From Megalobrama amblycephala (taxonomy: Eukaryota > Chordata > Actinopteri > Cypriniformes > Xenocyprididae), in the NCBI RefSeq assembly GCF_018812025.1, contig NC_063045.1, positions 58,494,383 to 58,558,382 on the forward strand: a stretch of 64,000 nt of DNA, given 5' to 3'. The notes beneath the pieces are model-generated. The model saw only the letters and a program-made list of their open reading frames with translations, was not told the DNA's origin and ran no database searches. The position numbers and the translations under genes are program-made. Shown one piece after another: positions 1 to 14,309 of the stretch; the first letter of the stretch is position 1; every line of letters starts with the position of its first letter.

Positions 1-550
1 AAAGGTCACGCCTCTTACCATAACGTGGAGATGCACGCGCTCAGTGTTATTGTAAACATGTCTTTAATTTTACCCTATCAATTTGAGCCGGAATCAGACC
101 CGGTGATTGGACTGCGGGATGAAAATAACAGCGTTTCGACGACATGGCGACAAACACACTCTACAAACGCAACTCTTGTGTATTCCTGTGGGCGGAGGTT
201 AGTCAAAAAACTGTTTTAGTGACGTCATTAAAGAAGGAAGTAGAGGGATGTAGTCCAAACTGGCCGTTCGATGTAGGCGACTTCTGTTAAATAAAATATC
301 TCGCTTGGCATTGAACTTTGAGCTTTAAAATTTTACAGATTTTATTCTTTTTTTATTCTTTTTATTAACTCTAACAACAACATTACACACTAACTAAAGT
401 TTGAAACATGGGATCACGAAGAACGGGACCTTTAACCTGTTGTCTTGGTTATTTAATGCATGTTTAAATAAATATGTCATGAAAACAAGTTTTTATTACA
501 GCTAGCGTTTAAATGTTTTTATTTCAACAACAAATTTAGTACACTAAAAT

Positions 551-823
551 TTTGGTAACGCTTTAGTTTAGGTTTCAATTCTCGCTAATGACTAGTTGCT
601 TATTAGCATGCATATTACTAGGATTTTGGCTGTTAATTAGTACTTAAAAAATACATATTAATGCCTTATTCTGCATGACCTTATTCTACATCCTATAATC
701 CTCCCCAATACCTAAACTTAACTACCTTACGAACTATTAATAATCAGTAATTAGAAGTTTGAGGTAAACATCATAGTTAATAGTTAATAGTGAGAATTGG
801 ACCCTAAACTAAAATGTGACCAA
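551..823. mobile_element. MITE with TTGGTAAC-type terminal inverted repeats
   Basis: It begins TTTGGTAACGCTTTAG and ends CTAAAATGTGACCAAA, so the ends are imperfect inverted repeats. The interior (GCTTATTAGCATGCATATTAC and neighbours) matches a MITE family that I recall as very common in zebrafish and carp genomes. It is non-coding. Confidence 0.7.
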
Positions 824-1697
824 AATTTGTTAGACAAAATGTGCAGTTTGATTATTTTTTTATTATATACAACATGAGTGTTGATTATTAAATAAAGTTG
901 ATTAATTAATTGATTAAACTTCAATTTTGGCTTCAATGTTTTGCATCTCTAGTTCTTAGTATTGGTTTCTTCATATATCTCAAAGATTGAGGACATTACT
1001 GAATTCAGATCATTTATTGACGTCATGTTCTTGTCACAGCTTAAGCCTCAGTCTTTGTCAGAGGAGTAGCCTAGTTGATCATTTAAATCTTGTTTGTCGT
1101 CAGTCGCCATGCTTGTTTTTTCCTTAGTGCATGCTATGTGTGTCATGTGATGTTTTCTTTCCACATTTCAAGGACGTTCTACCTTTATCACTGGGAAAGC
1201 AAAGAGGCCTGCCATCCGCCCACATGAACCCGGTCCCCTCCTCTCACACTCAAACAATAACTCCCACCGCAGGCCCACGGGTCTCGTCTGACTCCAGGTC
1301 AGATGAAATGCATGCTAGATAGGAATCAGATATGCGAGTATTTCAGGCTCCCTGCAGATGGCTGCCTAGGAGCATTGATTTCCATTACTGGGAGGATAGG
1401 ATGACATTTTTAAAAGTGTTGTGTGCTTGCAGCTTCGCACATGAGTGGGTGTTCAACTCTAATATTGTACCAAGGGCATCTGCATCGCTGTAACCTGAAT
1501 CCTTCGGACGTTGACTCTGGGAAGAGAAAAACTAGGACTTCCATTATAGCCTCAGAGACGCATTAGGATATTGAAGTCCATTCAAATGTGGATTTGGCTG
1601 TTGAAAATGTTATTATGTCTGTAATCTACTCTCATAAAGGTTATTTTAGGATTTAAGCAAATTGCTTTTGTAATATTAGCAGTAGACCTTTAACTGT

Positions 1698-2345
1698 TAA
1701 AGGGGTCCTTGATTATGATTTCACTTTTTTAACTTTAGTTAGTGTGTAATGTTGCTGTTTGAGCATAAACAACATCTGCAAAGATATGATTCTCAAAGTT
1801 CAATGCAAAGGGAGATTTTTTTTTTTTACAGAAATCGCTTTTTTTAAGGACTACAACAAACGCCTGGTAGGGACTACAACGAGCTTGGGTTTGTGACATC
1901 ACAAACCCCAAAATGTACATAAACCCCACCCCCGGGAACATGCAACAAAGGGGGTGTGGCCATGTTGGGCTGCTTTAGAGAAGAGGAAGAGTTGTTGTAG
2001 TAGAGTGTTGTTGTCATGCCGTCATTTTACGCCGGACTGCTTCACAAACGAGGGTCAATTCAACACAAAAGATTAACATGACGGCACATGCTAGTGGATG
2101 AGTTGAATCAACTCCACAGCAACTTCATAAATTTATCCACTAACCAATAAATTTATCCACTAATTTATCCACTAACTGACTCTGGTTTGAACAATGTAAG
2201 GCTGAACACCGTTACTGACAATCCTCATTTTGGCTGCGTGAGATTCTCCAGCTTTGTTGATGTTGAGCTGTTAAAGCTCCGCCCTCTTCTGGAAAGGGGG
2301 CCGGGAGCAGCAGCTCATTTGCATTTAAGGGACGCACACAAAATG
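1698..2345. mobile_element. Interspersed repeat, copy 1 (second copy at 15745-16498)
   Basis: A second copy lies at 15745-16498. Shared stretches include CAAACGAGGGTCA, GGCACATGCTAGT, GAGTTGAATCAACTCCACAG and GAGCAG(C/T)AGCTCATTTGCATTTAA. The 5' end (TAAAGGGGTCC) resembles the AAAGGGGACC terminal repeat of the other copy. Non-autonomous DNA element of unknown family; the exact ends are uncertain. Confidence 0.55.
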
Positions 2346-3948
2346 TGACATCAATGTGTATAATTTTTATTTAATATATTATTATTATATTGTTATATAT
2401 TTTTAATTTTATATAATTATATTTATTATTACATTTTTATTTGATATAATTATATTATTTTATATTATATTATATTATATTGTTTTATAATATTTTGAAA
2501 TCGTATTATATTTTAATGAAGATTATTTTGTGAACAGAATCTAACACAAGACTAGAGACATTTCTTAAGAACATAAATGGAGGCCATTTAATTTCATGTT
2601 GTATTTAACAAGCAGAGAGAGTAATGATGCTGTCATGCTGTCGTTGCATCTCTGACTCACAGTGCGGTAAAGGGGTCTGTAATCATATGACCTCCCCTAT
2701 AATGAAGCTGTTGTTTCCCGAGACGGCTCAATGTGACGTCACGCTCCCTAGGGAAAAAACACCCGAGTGACTCTTCTGAGACATGGAATAACCCTGTGTT
2801 GTTCTCCTGGATAAGGGAAGATAAACGGCATGCTCATGTGTGACCTTTCCCTTCTGGAGAACTCTGGCCTTCTCCACACGTCTCTAGTGGGCTGTGGATA
2901 TGGTGACCCCGGGCCGTTTGGGAAGGGTGGTCCTGTGAGCTGAATGGGGAAGCATCTGTGCTCTTCATGAGGCTTTGGGTCTCCGGGATGGGATGAAGGG
3001 GGAGGTAGTCGCTTCCTGTAAGGCAGTCGCATTGTTTGGGCTTTTTCGGCTTCCAAACACGCTGGAGAACTCGAAGTAATGAAACGAGCGGTGCAAAAGT
3101 TTCATGTTTGATATGGTTTGGGGCCGTATTGGCATCGAGGGTTTGAGTTATGTTGGCCGTAACCATAAAGGAACAAAAAAACCTCCGCACATGTACAGCG
3201 GTAAGTTCTGCAAATGGCCTGAATGTTTTTCTTGTTCTTTACTGATATAATGTCAACAGACATGACTTTAAAATTTGTGTGTTGTTGATCAATCATTTCT
3301 AGTGGTTGATCATCACCTATAGCTGTACAATTTGATCAAACCTCTAACAATAAATATTAAAGTTAAAAGTTAATGCAGTGTTTTTGCTCCAAACATCAAT
3401 TTGTGTGTCTTAAACATGCTGGCAATGGGTTTTGCACAAGCAAGTACCCTTGTGTTTTCTTCTGAAAATGTAAAACACTAGATTCTAGTAACTCGGAGTC
3501 ATATAAACTGCCACATTTGATTTGTAGTAAGGCAAAATACAGCGGTTTATGATGTGCGAAGCCCTGACCCACTGAAGTATGTTTGAGCAGTGAATGCTAG
3601 CTGATTTTGAAGACTGATTTTCTCAAAAACCTTTAGCAGAAATCAGGGCCTTTATCACGGCCAGATCACGGCACTAAAGAAGTAGCAGGTGCATTTTTAG
3701 AGCTTCAAAGCTGTTTATGTCTCTGACACGCGCGTCTTCAAAGCACTTCAAAGCTCTTTGATGGAAGTTTTCTTCTCTTTATCAGCTCCGTTTTACCCAC
3801 AGGCTGAAGAAGTCTTCTTACATGTGGTGGGAGCTGGAAAGATCTCTTTTCTTTTTTTTCTCTGGTACCTTCCGTTCATCATGTTATGTTATCAGAAGAT
3901 GGCTTCTAACACTCTACCACACACAGATATTGTCTGTTTCTCTTTCAG

Positions 3949-4033
3949 GAGGTTTTGAAGCAGCTACAAGGAACTATTGTAGAGGACTCCAAAGACTCAC
4001 AAGGGCAGATTGAATTTTTCGAAAGATTTAAAG
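3949..4033 (+). CDS. apc: apc exon (human exon 3 equivalent)
   Basis: Encodes EVLKQLQGTIVEDSKDSQGQ and continues to phase 1. It is 85 nt long with a CAG acceptor before 3949 and a GTGAGG donor at 4034. This continues the N-terminal coiled-coil and oligomerisation region. The glutamate-rich middle differs from mammals, but the ends are conserved. Confidence 0.95.
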
Positions 4034-7000
4034 GTGAGGACAGTTGAATTATTCAGTATTCATGTGAACGATGCGTATTTTAATATCATAAACTTGCTCT
4101 GTTCCACAACTTAGTGAGCTGCCTAGATTGTGTTTTAAGGCTAGACATCACTGGTGAACACTGAACAGAGTAAAATTGTGAACTAATTTGATATCACCAT
4201 ACTTACCTTCTGAAATGTTATGTTTACATTAAAGTAATTGTCAACATGCATTAATTTCCAGAAGAGAAATCTGAACATTGGATAAAGCCAGTTTCAAAAC
4301 TTGTTTTATTTATTTTGTTGACATATTAGAGTGAAAGGTTTTTACTGAGGGGATTTTGGAAATCTCTTTATATCACTCCATAAATCAGAAAATACCATCA
4401 ACAGCCAGAAAAAAAAAAAAAAAAAAAAATTTTCACCATGTGCTTAGGAATGAAATGTTACATAAAACAGGCAAATGATATATGAACAAACCCCTGTGTA
4501 AAACCCTTCAGAATATAAATACATTTTATATTCTGTAAAACTGTAAAGTTTGATGTATATAAGTGCCTTTAAAGATGTGTTGTAATTGAAATATACAGAT
4601 GCAAATAGATAAAGTGTTTTCTTTCCACTAGTCTGAAAGACTATGACTATGTGATGGAAACAAAATAGCCCAAAATCTCAAAACCAATGGTTTTGCCTGT
4701 ATCGTCTTGCCTTAAAAGGATAGTTCACCCAAAAATGAAAATTGTCATCATTTACTCATCCTCAAGTTGTTCCAAACCTGTATGAATTTCTTTCTTCTGC
4801 TGAACACAAAACAAGATATTTTGAAAAATGTAACCAAACAGTTGAAGAACCCATTGACTTCCATAGTATTTTTTTTTTCTTCTTCATATTATGAAAGTCA
4901 ATGGGGGTCCATTGCACAAATTCTTAAAAATTAATCATTTGTGTTCATAAGAAGGAAGAAATTCATACAGGTTTGAAACAACTTGAGGGTGAATAGGTGA
5001 TGACAGAATTTGGTAACACTTTATTTTACAGTGTCATTGTTACATATGTTTCATGCAGGTACTATAGTAATAACTATAAATTATGCATAATTACATGCAA
5101 CTAACCCAAAACCAAGCCTAACCCTATACATGTAGTTACTTAATATTACTCAGTACTTAAATGTATAACTACAGTGTAACAAAGACACCTTAAAATAAAG
5201 TGTAACACAGAATTTTCATTTTTGGGTGCACTATCCCTTTAAGAGGATGCGTTTCCGAAGCAAATAACTGAAATTATTTACCCAGTTTTTGTGTGTGCTG
5301 TGTATTTTTATGCTTGGCCAAATATTGTCGTTAGCTTAGCAACAAGGTAATGTCAAACCCTTTCAGAATCAAATGCTATTTGTGTGGTTGCTTTATATGT
5401 AGGCCGTTCCAAATCGGTCACTTGTGGCGTTTCATTTCAGTTTGAATGAACAAGGTCTATGTAGAAGTAGAAACAAGTGTTTGGAGCAGAGTCTTTCATG
5501 AAGATAAAGATGTAAAACTTACCTTAATGTACCATATTTCCAGAATAAACATTTTTTTATCATCTTAAACTTTCTGCGACTTCTATTCCAAAGCATTTTA
5601 TATAATGCAATTAACGTCAAGCATGCAAAATATGCTCATTTGGATTTGTGCCGAAGTGGTACGTGAGGCCAAGTTTATTTGTATTGTGCATTTCCCACAT
5701 GCTGTTAGTTTTATTTTTGCTTTAAATAAAAATCTTTTAGGCTAGGAGTTTATAATGAATGTTGTTTATACTGAATGCCACTATAATTTGTTTGTTTTAT
5801 ACTTATGAGTTTCATTCTGCTTTGTTCTGAATACAGATAAATTCAAAGGAATTGTTGTGGAGTGTCGGGAGTGAACTAAAATACATGTTTATAGTGTTTG
5901 TAAATGTTTCGTTTTATTTTTTTGTCCAGCCAACATATTTTATTATGCAGCCAACATATGTGACCTCTGGAGGATGCAGCCTTCGAAATGAAACACATCT
6001 ACTGTGTTAGGTGTGACTTTTTCTGGCAAAATACGGTACATGTGGCATCATCATCATCTCCCATTCTGTCCTGCAGAAATGAGTCTTGACCCTAGCAGTT
6101 TCCCTGGCGTGAAGTTGAGGTCCAAGGCCTCTCTGCAGGGCTCCGGTTCGGCCCACTCCACCGACAGCAGCCCCAGTCCCAGTCCCATGAGCTCCTTCCC
6201 CAGGAGAGGGGTGACTGGTGGGGGTCGAGACAGTGCCGGTTATCTGGAGGAGCTGGAAAAGGAACGGTGAGCACTCACATTAGATGGACTGCTCAAACGG
6301 CCAGTTAGATTCTTATTTAAGAATGTTAACTAAAGGTTTCTTCTAAAGATCTTCTAGGGTTTTGCTACCGGATGAGATTCACGTGGTAAAATGTGGTAAT
6401 GATGGTACATTCCAGATAGCCAGCTATGATTTCAACACTCTAAAAAATAAAATATTGGTTCAACAAAAAAAAAATATGTTAACGTTTTCCACTAGAATTT
6501 TTAACTTAAGCCAATTGGGAGAATTACATTAATTCAAAGCAATATTTGAATTGATCCATATTTTGAGTTGATCCAACATAATGTTTTAAGTAAGGTGAAG
6601 ACGTTTTTTGGCCACAATAAAACACATTTCTAAGTAACATGAACTTAAAAATTGTCAACATGAATGCAACTATTTAAGTTTATCAAACATAATGTTTTAA
6701 GTAAGGTGAAGACGCTTTTTGGACACAATAAAACGCATTTCTAAGTAACAAGAACTTACCAAGCACCGCTTGTCACCATGATGGTAACTCTCCAAAAACC
6801 CACATTAACAGAAACTCTTCTAAATTAGCATAACAAAACACTAATTACTGCTAAATCTCCCTTACCATCAATCTTGTGCAAAAAACATTATATAACACCT
6901 AATTTTAGCATTTACTCTCCCTTTCAAGTGCCATGGGCAAAGCATGATGGGAAATCTAAATCCCAGCCCAGTTTCACTTAACTTAAGTTCGTCTAAATTA

Positions 7001-10000
7001 AAAGAAGTGTTCATACAACTCAAAACAATGAAACACGTTTACACGTCATCAGATTGTATTTTACATTAACACAACTTAAAATTAAATACATTTTTGATTA
7101 ACTGAAAATGTTAAACTATGACAAGTCATGATAGTATATCGAATCAATAGGTATAATTTGTGTGTCATCCAAGCTCAATAAAATAACAATTACAAGTAAA
7201 AAGTCTAACAGCATTTCAGAACTTGATTTTTTTATTTCACAACAATATATATATATTTAAGTAATGACTAAAGGTCCCCTGAATTAGTTTTTAGAGTGAA
7301 GCAAAAAAGTGTTTGAATGTCAGAAGTTTATTTTGGTGTTCATTGCAAAATATTCTGATAAATACAAACATTCAAACATTGGGAGTCTGTACATTTTTCT
7401 TTTTTTTTAATTAATACACTTATTCAGCTAGGATGCATTAAATTGATCAAGTAAAGACATTTATAATGTTACAAAAGATTTCTATTTCAAATAAATGCTG
7501 TTCTTTTTCATTTTCTATTTGTCAAATAATCCTGAAAAAGAAAAATATGAAGCAGCACAAACTGTTTTCAACATTGATGATGATAAGAACTAATATTCTT
7601 GACTTTAATCAGCATATTAGAATTATTTCTGAAGGATCATGTGACACTGAAGACTGGAGTAATGATGCTGAAAATTCAGCTTTGATCACAGGAATAAATT
7701 ACATTTCAAAATATATTCAAATAGAAAAAAGTCATTTTAAATTATAATCATTTTTCACAATATTACGGTTTTTACTACATGCTTGATCAAATAAAAGCAG
7801 CTTCTTTCAAAAACATTTAAAATTAAACATTTAGATATATAAATTAATTGCTTTTGAAATGCCAGTCAGTTTCTCTATAGAGGAAATAAGTTGCATTTTG
7901 ACTTCTGGAACCTTACTGTCATTACATTTTGATCTATAACAACTTGAATTTAGTGAGTCTACAAGTTAAAGCAAATTTAATTGTTTTCATGAATAACTTT
8001 TCTTTCTGTTAGGTCTTTGTTGATGGCAGAACTTGAGAAGGAAGAAAAGGAAAAAGACTGGTATTATGCCCAGTTACAAAACCTCACCAAAAGGATTGAC
8101 AGTCTGCCACTGACTGAGAATGTAAGTAAAACGTATATGCAGTGTGGTGTTTAGTGCACATCATTACTGACCTTATATGATCTTCACACTTCTGCTGTTG
8201 TAGTTTTCTCTCCAGACCGATATGACTCGCAGGCAACTGGAATACGAGGCCCGGCAGATCAGAGCCGCCATGGAGGAGCAACTGGGCACGTGTCAGGACA
8301 TGGAGAAGCGGGCACAGGTGGGCTGAAATGCCGAAACTGAAAGATTTACAAATTGTTCATGAAACTAAAAACAGCCTTCTAAATTCAGAGTGTGAAACCA
8401 CCAGTTTAGTAATGAAGTTTCTATCATTTGTCTTCAGGGCCGCATCGCTCGGATACAACAGATAGAAAAAGATATGCTGAGGATTCGGACACGTTTACAG
8501 GCCCAGTCGGCCGACACAGAGGTAATATACATAATACAGTCGTGTTTAGAGGAAAGAATTGAAGAATTGACTTAGGATTAGTAGTAATTAGTACAATTCA
8601 AGTGTTATGATCTCTATTTATGTCCACATGAACAAGTGAAAGTTGTTTTGTGAAGTTTTGTTTAACCTTGTAAAACCTGACATATGAAATATTAAATGGA
8701 ACAGTTTACTGAACCTTTACACAAAATTAAAAATAAATAAATAAGTGATTTTTTATTTTTTATTTTATTTATTTATTTTTTTTATTTATTATTATTATTT
8801 TTTTTTTTTTTGCTTTTCTGGCTCATATAGTTTTATATAGTGAGAATATTGAGCTCATACTCATCAGGGGGGAAAAAAATGCCTCAATTTTATTCAGAGG
8901 CCTAAACTGAGCAAAATTAAGCAGTTTAGTGCAGATGGTGATACTCATGTAAATCAATGAGATCTTTATAACAGTATAACAGAGTATTTAAATAAAATGC
9001 ATATTACTATTATTTGACACTCTATATCTCCCAATAATATGTCTTAGTAATAATATTTAAATGCTTAGTTTTATGATCAAAGCTCTGTAGTTTCAAAACA
9101 ATGCAGTGCAATACAGTGAAGATTGAGAGATGAAAAAATAAACCGTTCCTCAAAAGCCTGATGGATCAAATTTGATACTCTCATTTTAACATGATTTTTC
9201 TAAAAAAAAAAAAAAAAAAATGATGTATGAATAATCAAGTAAACCTAAGTTGCTTCAGTCCAATAAGTGTTCATCTTGAAATATTACTAACAATATAAAC
9301 GTTATTCTTACATTTACTTTATAAAAATGGATTTCACAGGTAAAATCACACATGAACCACAAGCTGAAGGAAGATGTTTGTACAAATATTCGAAAAGGCT
9401 TTTACTTGCTAAAAAAAAGGGGGGACACTATCAATCAGATGACAGAAGGCATGTAATAGATTGTGTACAACAGGTTTTTCAACAAAGTTGATCATTTAGA
9501 GGCCTTTGAAATGTGTGTATTAAATGATCCAGTAGGTTTTATAGGGTTAATCATATTTTGTTAGAATGGAAATTTGTGGTCAGATTGTGCAAGCATTTGT
9601 TCCTCTTGACACGTTTAATTCTTTTTCTGTAGAAAGGCTGTACTTTCCATCAGTGTTTTCTGTGCATGTTTCCAATCTGTAATGTTCTGCTTTTAGAGCC
9701 TGTTCGGGAGTGAACGGAAGTAGTGCGCAGAAAATGCTTGTGTGCATTAACACTGAAGCCATGAAAGTTTAATTGAATTTGCATGCTCTACTAATGTATC
9801 GTGCTCTGTGTGGCTGAGCGTTAAAAACAGTAGTGTCACCTAGTTTTAGGATGCACAGCTATGTTCACATTTAGGCTGTGCAATTACATTTACTTTTATC
9901 CAAAGCGTCTTACATTGCATTCAAGATATACATTTGTGACCCGTGCTGGTGAAACGTGTCGGAAATCGGAATGCGCACGGGCTAATTTCGAGCTACAGGA

Positions 10001-13000
10001 CAAAACAAGTGAAAAACGTAGATTTTTATTGAAATTGAGTTTTTCACAAAAATGAGTTCATTAAGCCCTCATCTATGCTCCAAATAGCAATTAAAGATCT
10101 AAAAGTATCTTTATTTGTACTTTTTCTGAGAGGAGTCCCTTTCCTTTGTCCATGAAAAATGCTGTTTTTCTCTGCTCGCTTCTGGACGACTGGCTCGTCT
10201 TCCCTCAACACAAGTTTGGTAACACTGTAAAGCGCAGCATTCCAACTTTGTGAATATTCATTGCGAATTTCTTGATGGCATGAGTCTGAACCAATGAAAT
10301 GTGATTTTCAAACTCATACTGATGTAAACAAAATGCTCTTACTCACACCAGCTGCACACAAAGCGTGCCTCAGACAGCGCGCCATCCCAATGAAATACAG
10401 TATTTCAAAAAATCTGTCTTGGCGAGTATTCACGCAAACATTATCTGTTATGTCTTAAGTGAACGTTTGGTTAACTGTTGTGGAAAAACATCTGGGGCCC
10501 TATTTTAACGATCTAAACGCAAAGTGTAAAGCGCATGGCGCAGGTGCACTCAGGGCGTGTCCAAATCATAGACTGCAAAAAAATATGGACGTAGTGTCCA
10601 TGACGTCACCCATAGAGTTCTGAACAGCAGTTTTGACGCAAAAATGAGGCCGCGGCCATCTTAGCTGCACGTGACCGCACGTCACTCGTGGATAACTGAA
10701 AATGGGCAAAGAGGCAGGACATAGTTGGAGCCCATGCGACTTGTTGCTGAAACCACGCCCGCCTAGCATATCTATCTTAGATACTATCTAAAATATTAAT
10801 AAAGATAACAATATCATTAGAAAGTACTAAAGGTTTACTGTCAATCTACGGTGATTTTTAAGATAACGTAGATGCTCTAACATCAGTAGGTTAATTAATT
10901 TGTGTGGGGTGTGCAAATAACACAAAAAAAAATCAACTGGGACTTCATTCCTTTAATGAAATAGAGATTGCGAGATGAATCCAATCCGTTGCACTTGGGT
11001 AAAATGTCCATTTCAAAACATAAAACATCTTTTATAATGTAAAACTCTATACGTACATATATAGGTACCAGATATCTGTATAACTCTCAAATGTTCTCTC
11101 AAACTAATGAGCACGTGTCCAAAGTATAATTTTTCAAAATAGTGCAGCAGTTTTAGTTATATCCAATCAGTGCTGTCGGAGTTGTATATCCTCCTGGTAT
11201 TGTCATTGTAGTAAATCTCAGGAATAAAACCTTTAGCCAATGCCACAACGATCCAACAACGTGTGTTCCACATGCGAGCACATGTAACGTTACACAGACT
11301 GACATCTGTCTCGAGTATGCAGCAAGCCATATATTGTATAAAATAATCCAGAAAAAAGGCACAAAAACGGCTGAGATGCCAAATTCAGCGGCTGGAATTA
11401 GCTGAGGTAACATGATGGCTCACAGACAGCAGTGCCAATCCACCTGTCACTCAAGTGACCACGCCCTTAATTATGCAGAACTTTAAGGCTTAATATAATT
11501 TAAACGGATGAGTTCACCCCCCTCAGAGTTTCTTCAATTCAGACTTCAATTAATTAGCCAATTTCGTTCATCATTATAAGTAGTAATAGGCTGAATTGAA
11601 AATAAATAGGTAGCCTAATTCTAATACACGCAATGACTATTCATCATTACATTTTTATATTTATGTAGCCTACACAATAATATTCTTTTACACTGTAATC
11701 CTTTTGTTTTTAATATTTGGCATGTTTGTGTGATGCGCATCCCTGTGTGTAATAAGCAAAGTCAACGCGCACTGTGGACGCGCCCAGAGGCGCAGTTTCT
11801 ACCAACGCGCTCTATACGCGGGTATACTCCGCACATCCTGGCCGCGTGCAGGCCAAATTTTGAGACCGCGCGGACGGTCCGCGTGCAACAGCGCATGCGC
11901 AAGCAGTATAGAAGAGTCCACTAGGTGGCAATACGCACAGTATTGAGCACAGTCTTCAGCCGTCAAAGAAGAGTGTGAAAAGACCAGTTTAACAACATGC
12001 TTGAAAAAAAGAGAAAAACACAGCGAACTTGACCAGCGTTTGTGCGAAGAGATTAGAAAGTAACCACATTTGTACAATTCATGTTTGAAAGTGTACAAAG
12101 ACGTGTTTAGCGCGGCAAATTCATGGAGGGGGATAAGTAAAATATGGGAAAGGATGCACTTCTTTTCTTCTCCGATCATGCCCAGTGAATGTCACGTTGA
12201 TGACACAACTCAGTGCTGCTCTCCAATGTCTGGTAGAGCATAGAAAAAACTGTACTGCACATGTGACGAACGCGGTCATCCGCGCGCATTCGTGGTGTAG
12301 TATACTTTGAAAGACGCGCGGATGTGACGCGTCTGGGCGCGGAAAGTGAAGTATACCCGGGGCTTAACAAATTTTTTTTTTTTCTATTTTCTAGTCTATT
12401 TTCAGCTCCTTAAAATAGCAATGCGCCGGCAATGCGCCTGAACACACCTCTTTTTTAGACCAGCACGCCCATGGGCGCACTAACTGGCGCAAATGCATTT
12501 ACTAATTTAAGGACGTGGTGCTGAACGGGAAAACGCGAACGGCGCCGGACGCAAACTAGCAAACACACTTGCGCTGTACCTTGCGTCGCATTGCGCCGGG
12601 TGTATTATAGGGCCCCTGATGTTTAACATTATATTAGATCCGTTTGGTACAGTAGGTCTTAATATATAGTCTGTCTGTTTCATTAATGTTAATCAAACAA
12701 TTGTGGAATCATGGAAAAAAGTGCATTTCCTAAAGATTTGGGTTTTAACTTGGTTTGTGCCAAATGTGGTGGTGTTACCAGGTATTTTAAGGTATGGTTG
12801 CAAGATGATTTTGTTTTGGAAGCCTCAGAAAACTAGCCTTTTCTCAAAATTGACTTTGCTGACTCCATGGACTTCAAACAGATGTAGCTCAGCCATTTTT
12901 TGTCAGATTCCAATAAATCATACAAGGTTTTTAATAGAGAATGTGAGAACGGGTCAGCACGGGTCACATTTCATGCTTTGCCTAGGAATCGAACCCATTA

Positions 13001-14268
13001 CCTTGCCATTCTTTGCTATAAGATATCTATGTTTTTTACATAGTAAAATAGTGCACAAGTCGAAGTTTTTGTATGCATGTTCACTAACATGCTCCGAGTT
13101 TGCACATGTGATTTTCCCTTCAATTGGATAAATCCTATTGGACACTTCTGCTTTTCCTCCCCCTCTGTTGTCGCAATCCCATCGGCTGAATGAGAAAGCA
13201 ATGTAGGTCAGAAAGAGCCTGATGCTCTTGCAGCTGCTGTCCTGTAGCTCAAGACTACTGCTCTATACTCTGATTTATCCCTACTTCACAGAGCTGATTA
13301 CACAGGTTATCTGTCTCCTGTAGGCAGCGAGCCTCTCTTTCCACCTGCCTTGACTGATGTCTTTTTCTCTACTTGGGTTTCGTCTCTGTTGCACAGAGTG
13401 ACTTGCTCTGTAGGTGTCATTTACTCAATTTAACATGCCGTTTCTCACATTCCTCTTTGAATCATCAGGTCAAGCATGACCCTGTGACCCAGACCGAAGG
13501 GGCTCATGCTGCAGGAGATGTTGGCGGTGGTGGTGGTGGTAGTGCAGTATGCTCACAGGTAAGTGCTGTATCTATTTGCAATAGTCTCTCAGTAAATTAG
13601 GCTCATTTTGTTGATGGTCTCATGAACAGAAGTGTTCTCCGGTGGCCCTTTTCTCTGCCAATGGGTGCCAAGGATTTCAGGACCATTTTAAAAAGCCCTT
13701 TCAGTCTATGCCAAGAGCTTCAGTGTGCTTTGAATAATAATGATTTGAATGCAGATGCTAATGGTTTTATTGTTCATCATAGAGACCTAGTTAGACTTTG
13801 AAATTCTAAGCAGAAACAGGAGGGTTTTTTGTACTTCATACTGTTTCACTTGCATTAAGCTTGCATGGTATTTTTCAGACAGATGGTGGGAGCGGTATGT
13901 CACTGGATTAGGTGCAGGGATCGAGTTTAATACTAGAGCCATACATTGTTTACTGAGCACAGAGACTTGCCTGCATTTTGTATTTTTATGCAGTTTGAGT
14001 TTAAGATTTGTTTTTAAATGATTTTATCTGTATGTATGTATTTATGATTAAAATGTTTTCTTCATTATAATACTAATTTAGTAATACAATAAAACACAAT
14101 GCTTTTCCTTAACTTAACATGCAATATTCTGAACAAAAGAAATTATTTAAAAAAATGTATCAATTAAATATATTATATTAATTTAAATTTGAACATAAAT
14201 TCATAAATGTAAATATACATTTATAAATGAAATAAATATACTTTAAAATATAATTATAAAAAAATCAT

Positions 14269-14309
<41 letters not shown>

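Larger units (their letters stand above)
1..3948. other. apc intron sequence upstream of the first exon in the window
   Basis: No exon is recognisable here. The codons equivalent to human APC exon 2 (the N-terminal coiled coil) are absent, so the gene starts upstream of the window. The stretch holds a MITE at 551-823, an interspersed repeat at 1698-2345, and AT-rich low-complexity DNA at about 2346-2520. In the remainder I see only short chance open frames. The right edge is the splice acceptor TTTCTCTTTCAG before the exon at 3949. Confidence 0.7.
4034..6076 (+). other. apc intron containing nested MITEs
   Basis: Non-coding. It holds a poly-A tract near 4409-4430 and two nested MITEs (4712-5242 and 5010-5208). 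I see no exon in the remaining sequence; the right border is TCCTGCAG before 6077. Confidence 0.8.
6267..8012 (+). other. apc intron with two interspersed repeats
   Basis: Holds a TIR element at 6436-7299 and an unclassified repeat at 7432-7830. No coding sequence is visible. An open frame at 7466-7747 lies wholly inside the second repeat. Confidence 0.75.
8522..13468 (+). other. Large apc intron (about 4.9 kb) with mobile elements
   Basis: Contains T-rich low-complexity DNA (8745-8815), SINE remnants (9884-9940 and 12968-13016), and a composite TIR element (10494-12616) with further nested elements. The 142-codon open frame at 12703-13131 overlaps a SINE remnant and resembles nothing I know. 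No conserved exon is evident. Confidence 0.7.

Noticed and set aside
7466..7747. 93-codon open frame
   Set aside because: Lies entirely within a multi-copy cyprinid repeat.
12703..13131. 142-codon open frame in an apc intron
   Set aside because: Overlaps a SINE fragment with a Pol III B box, shows no domain, and lacks splice signals that would join it to apc.
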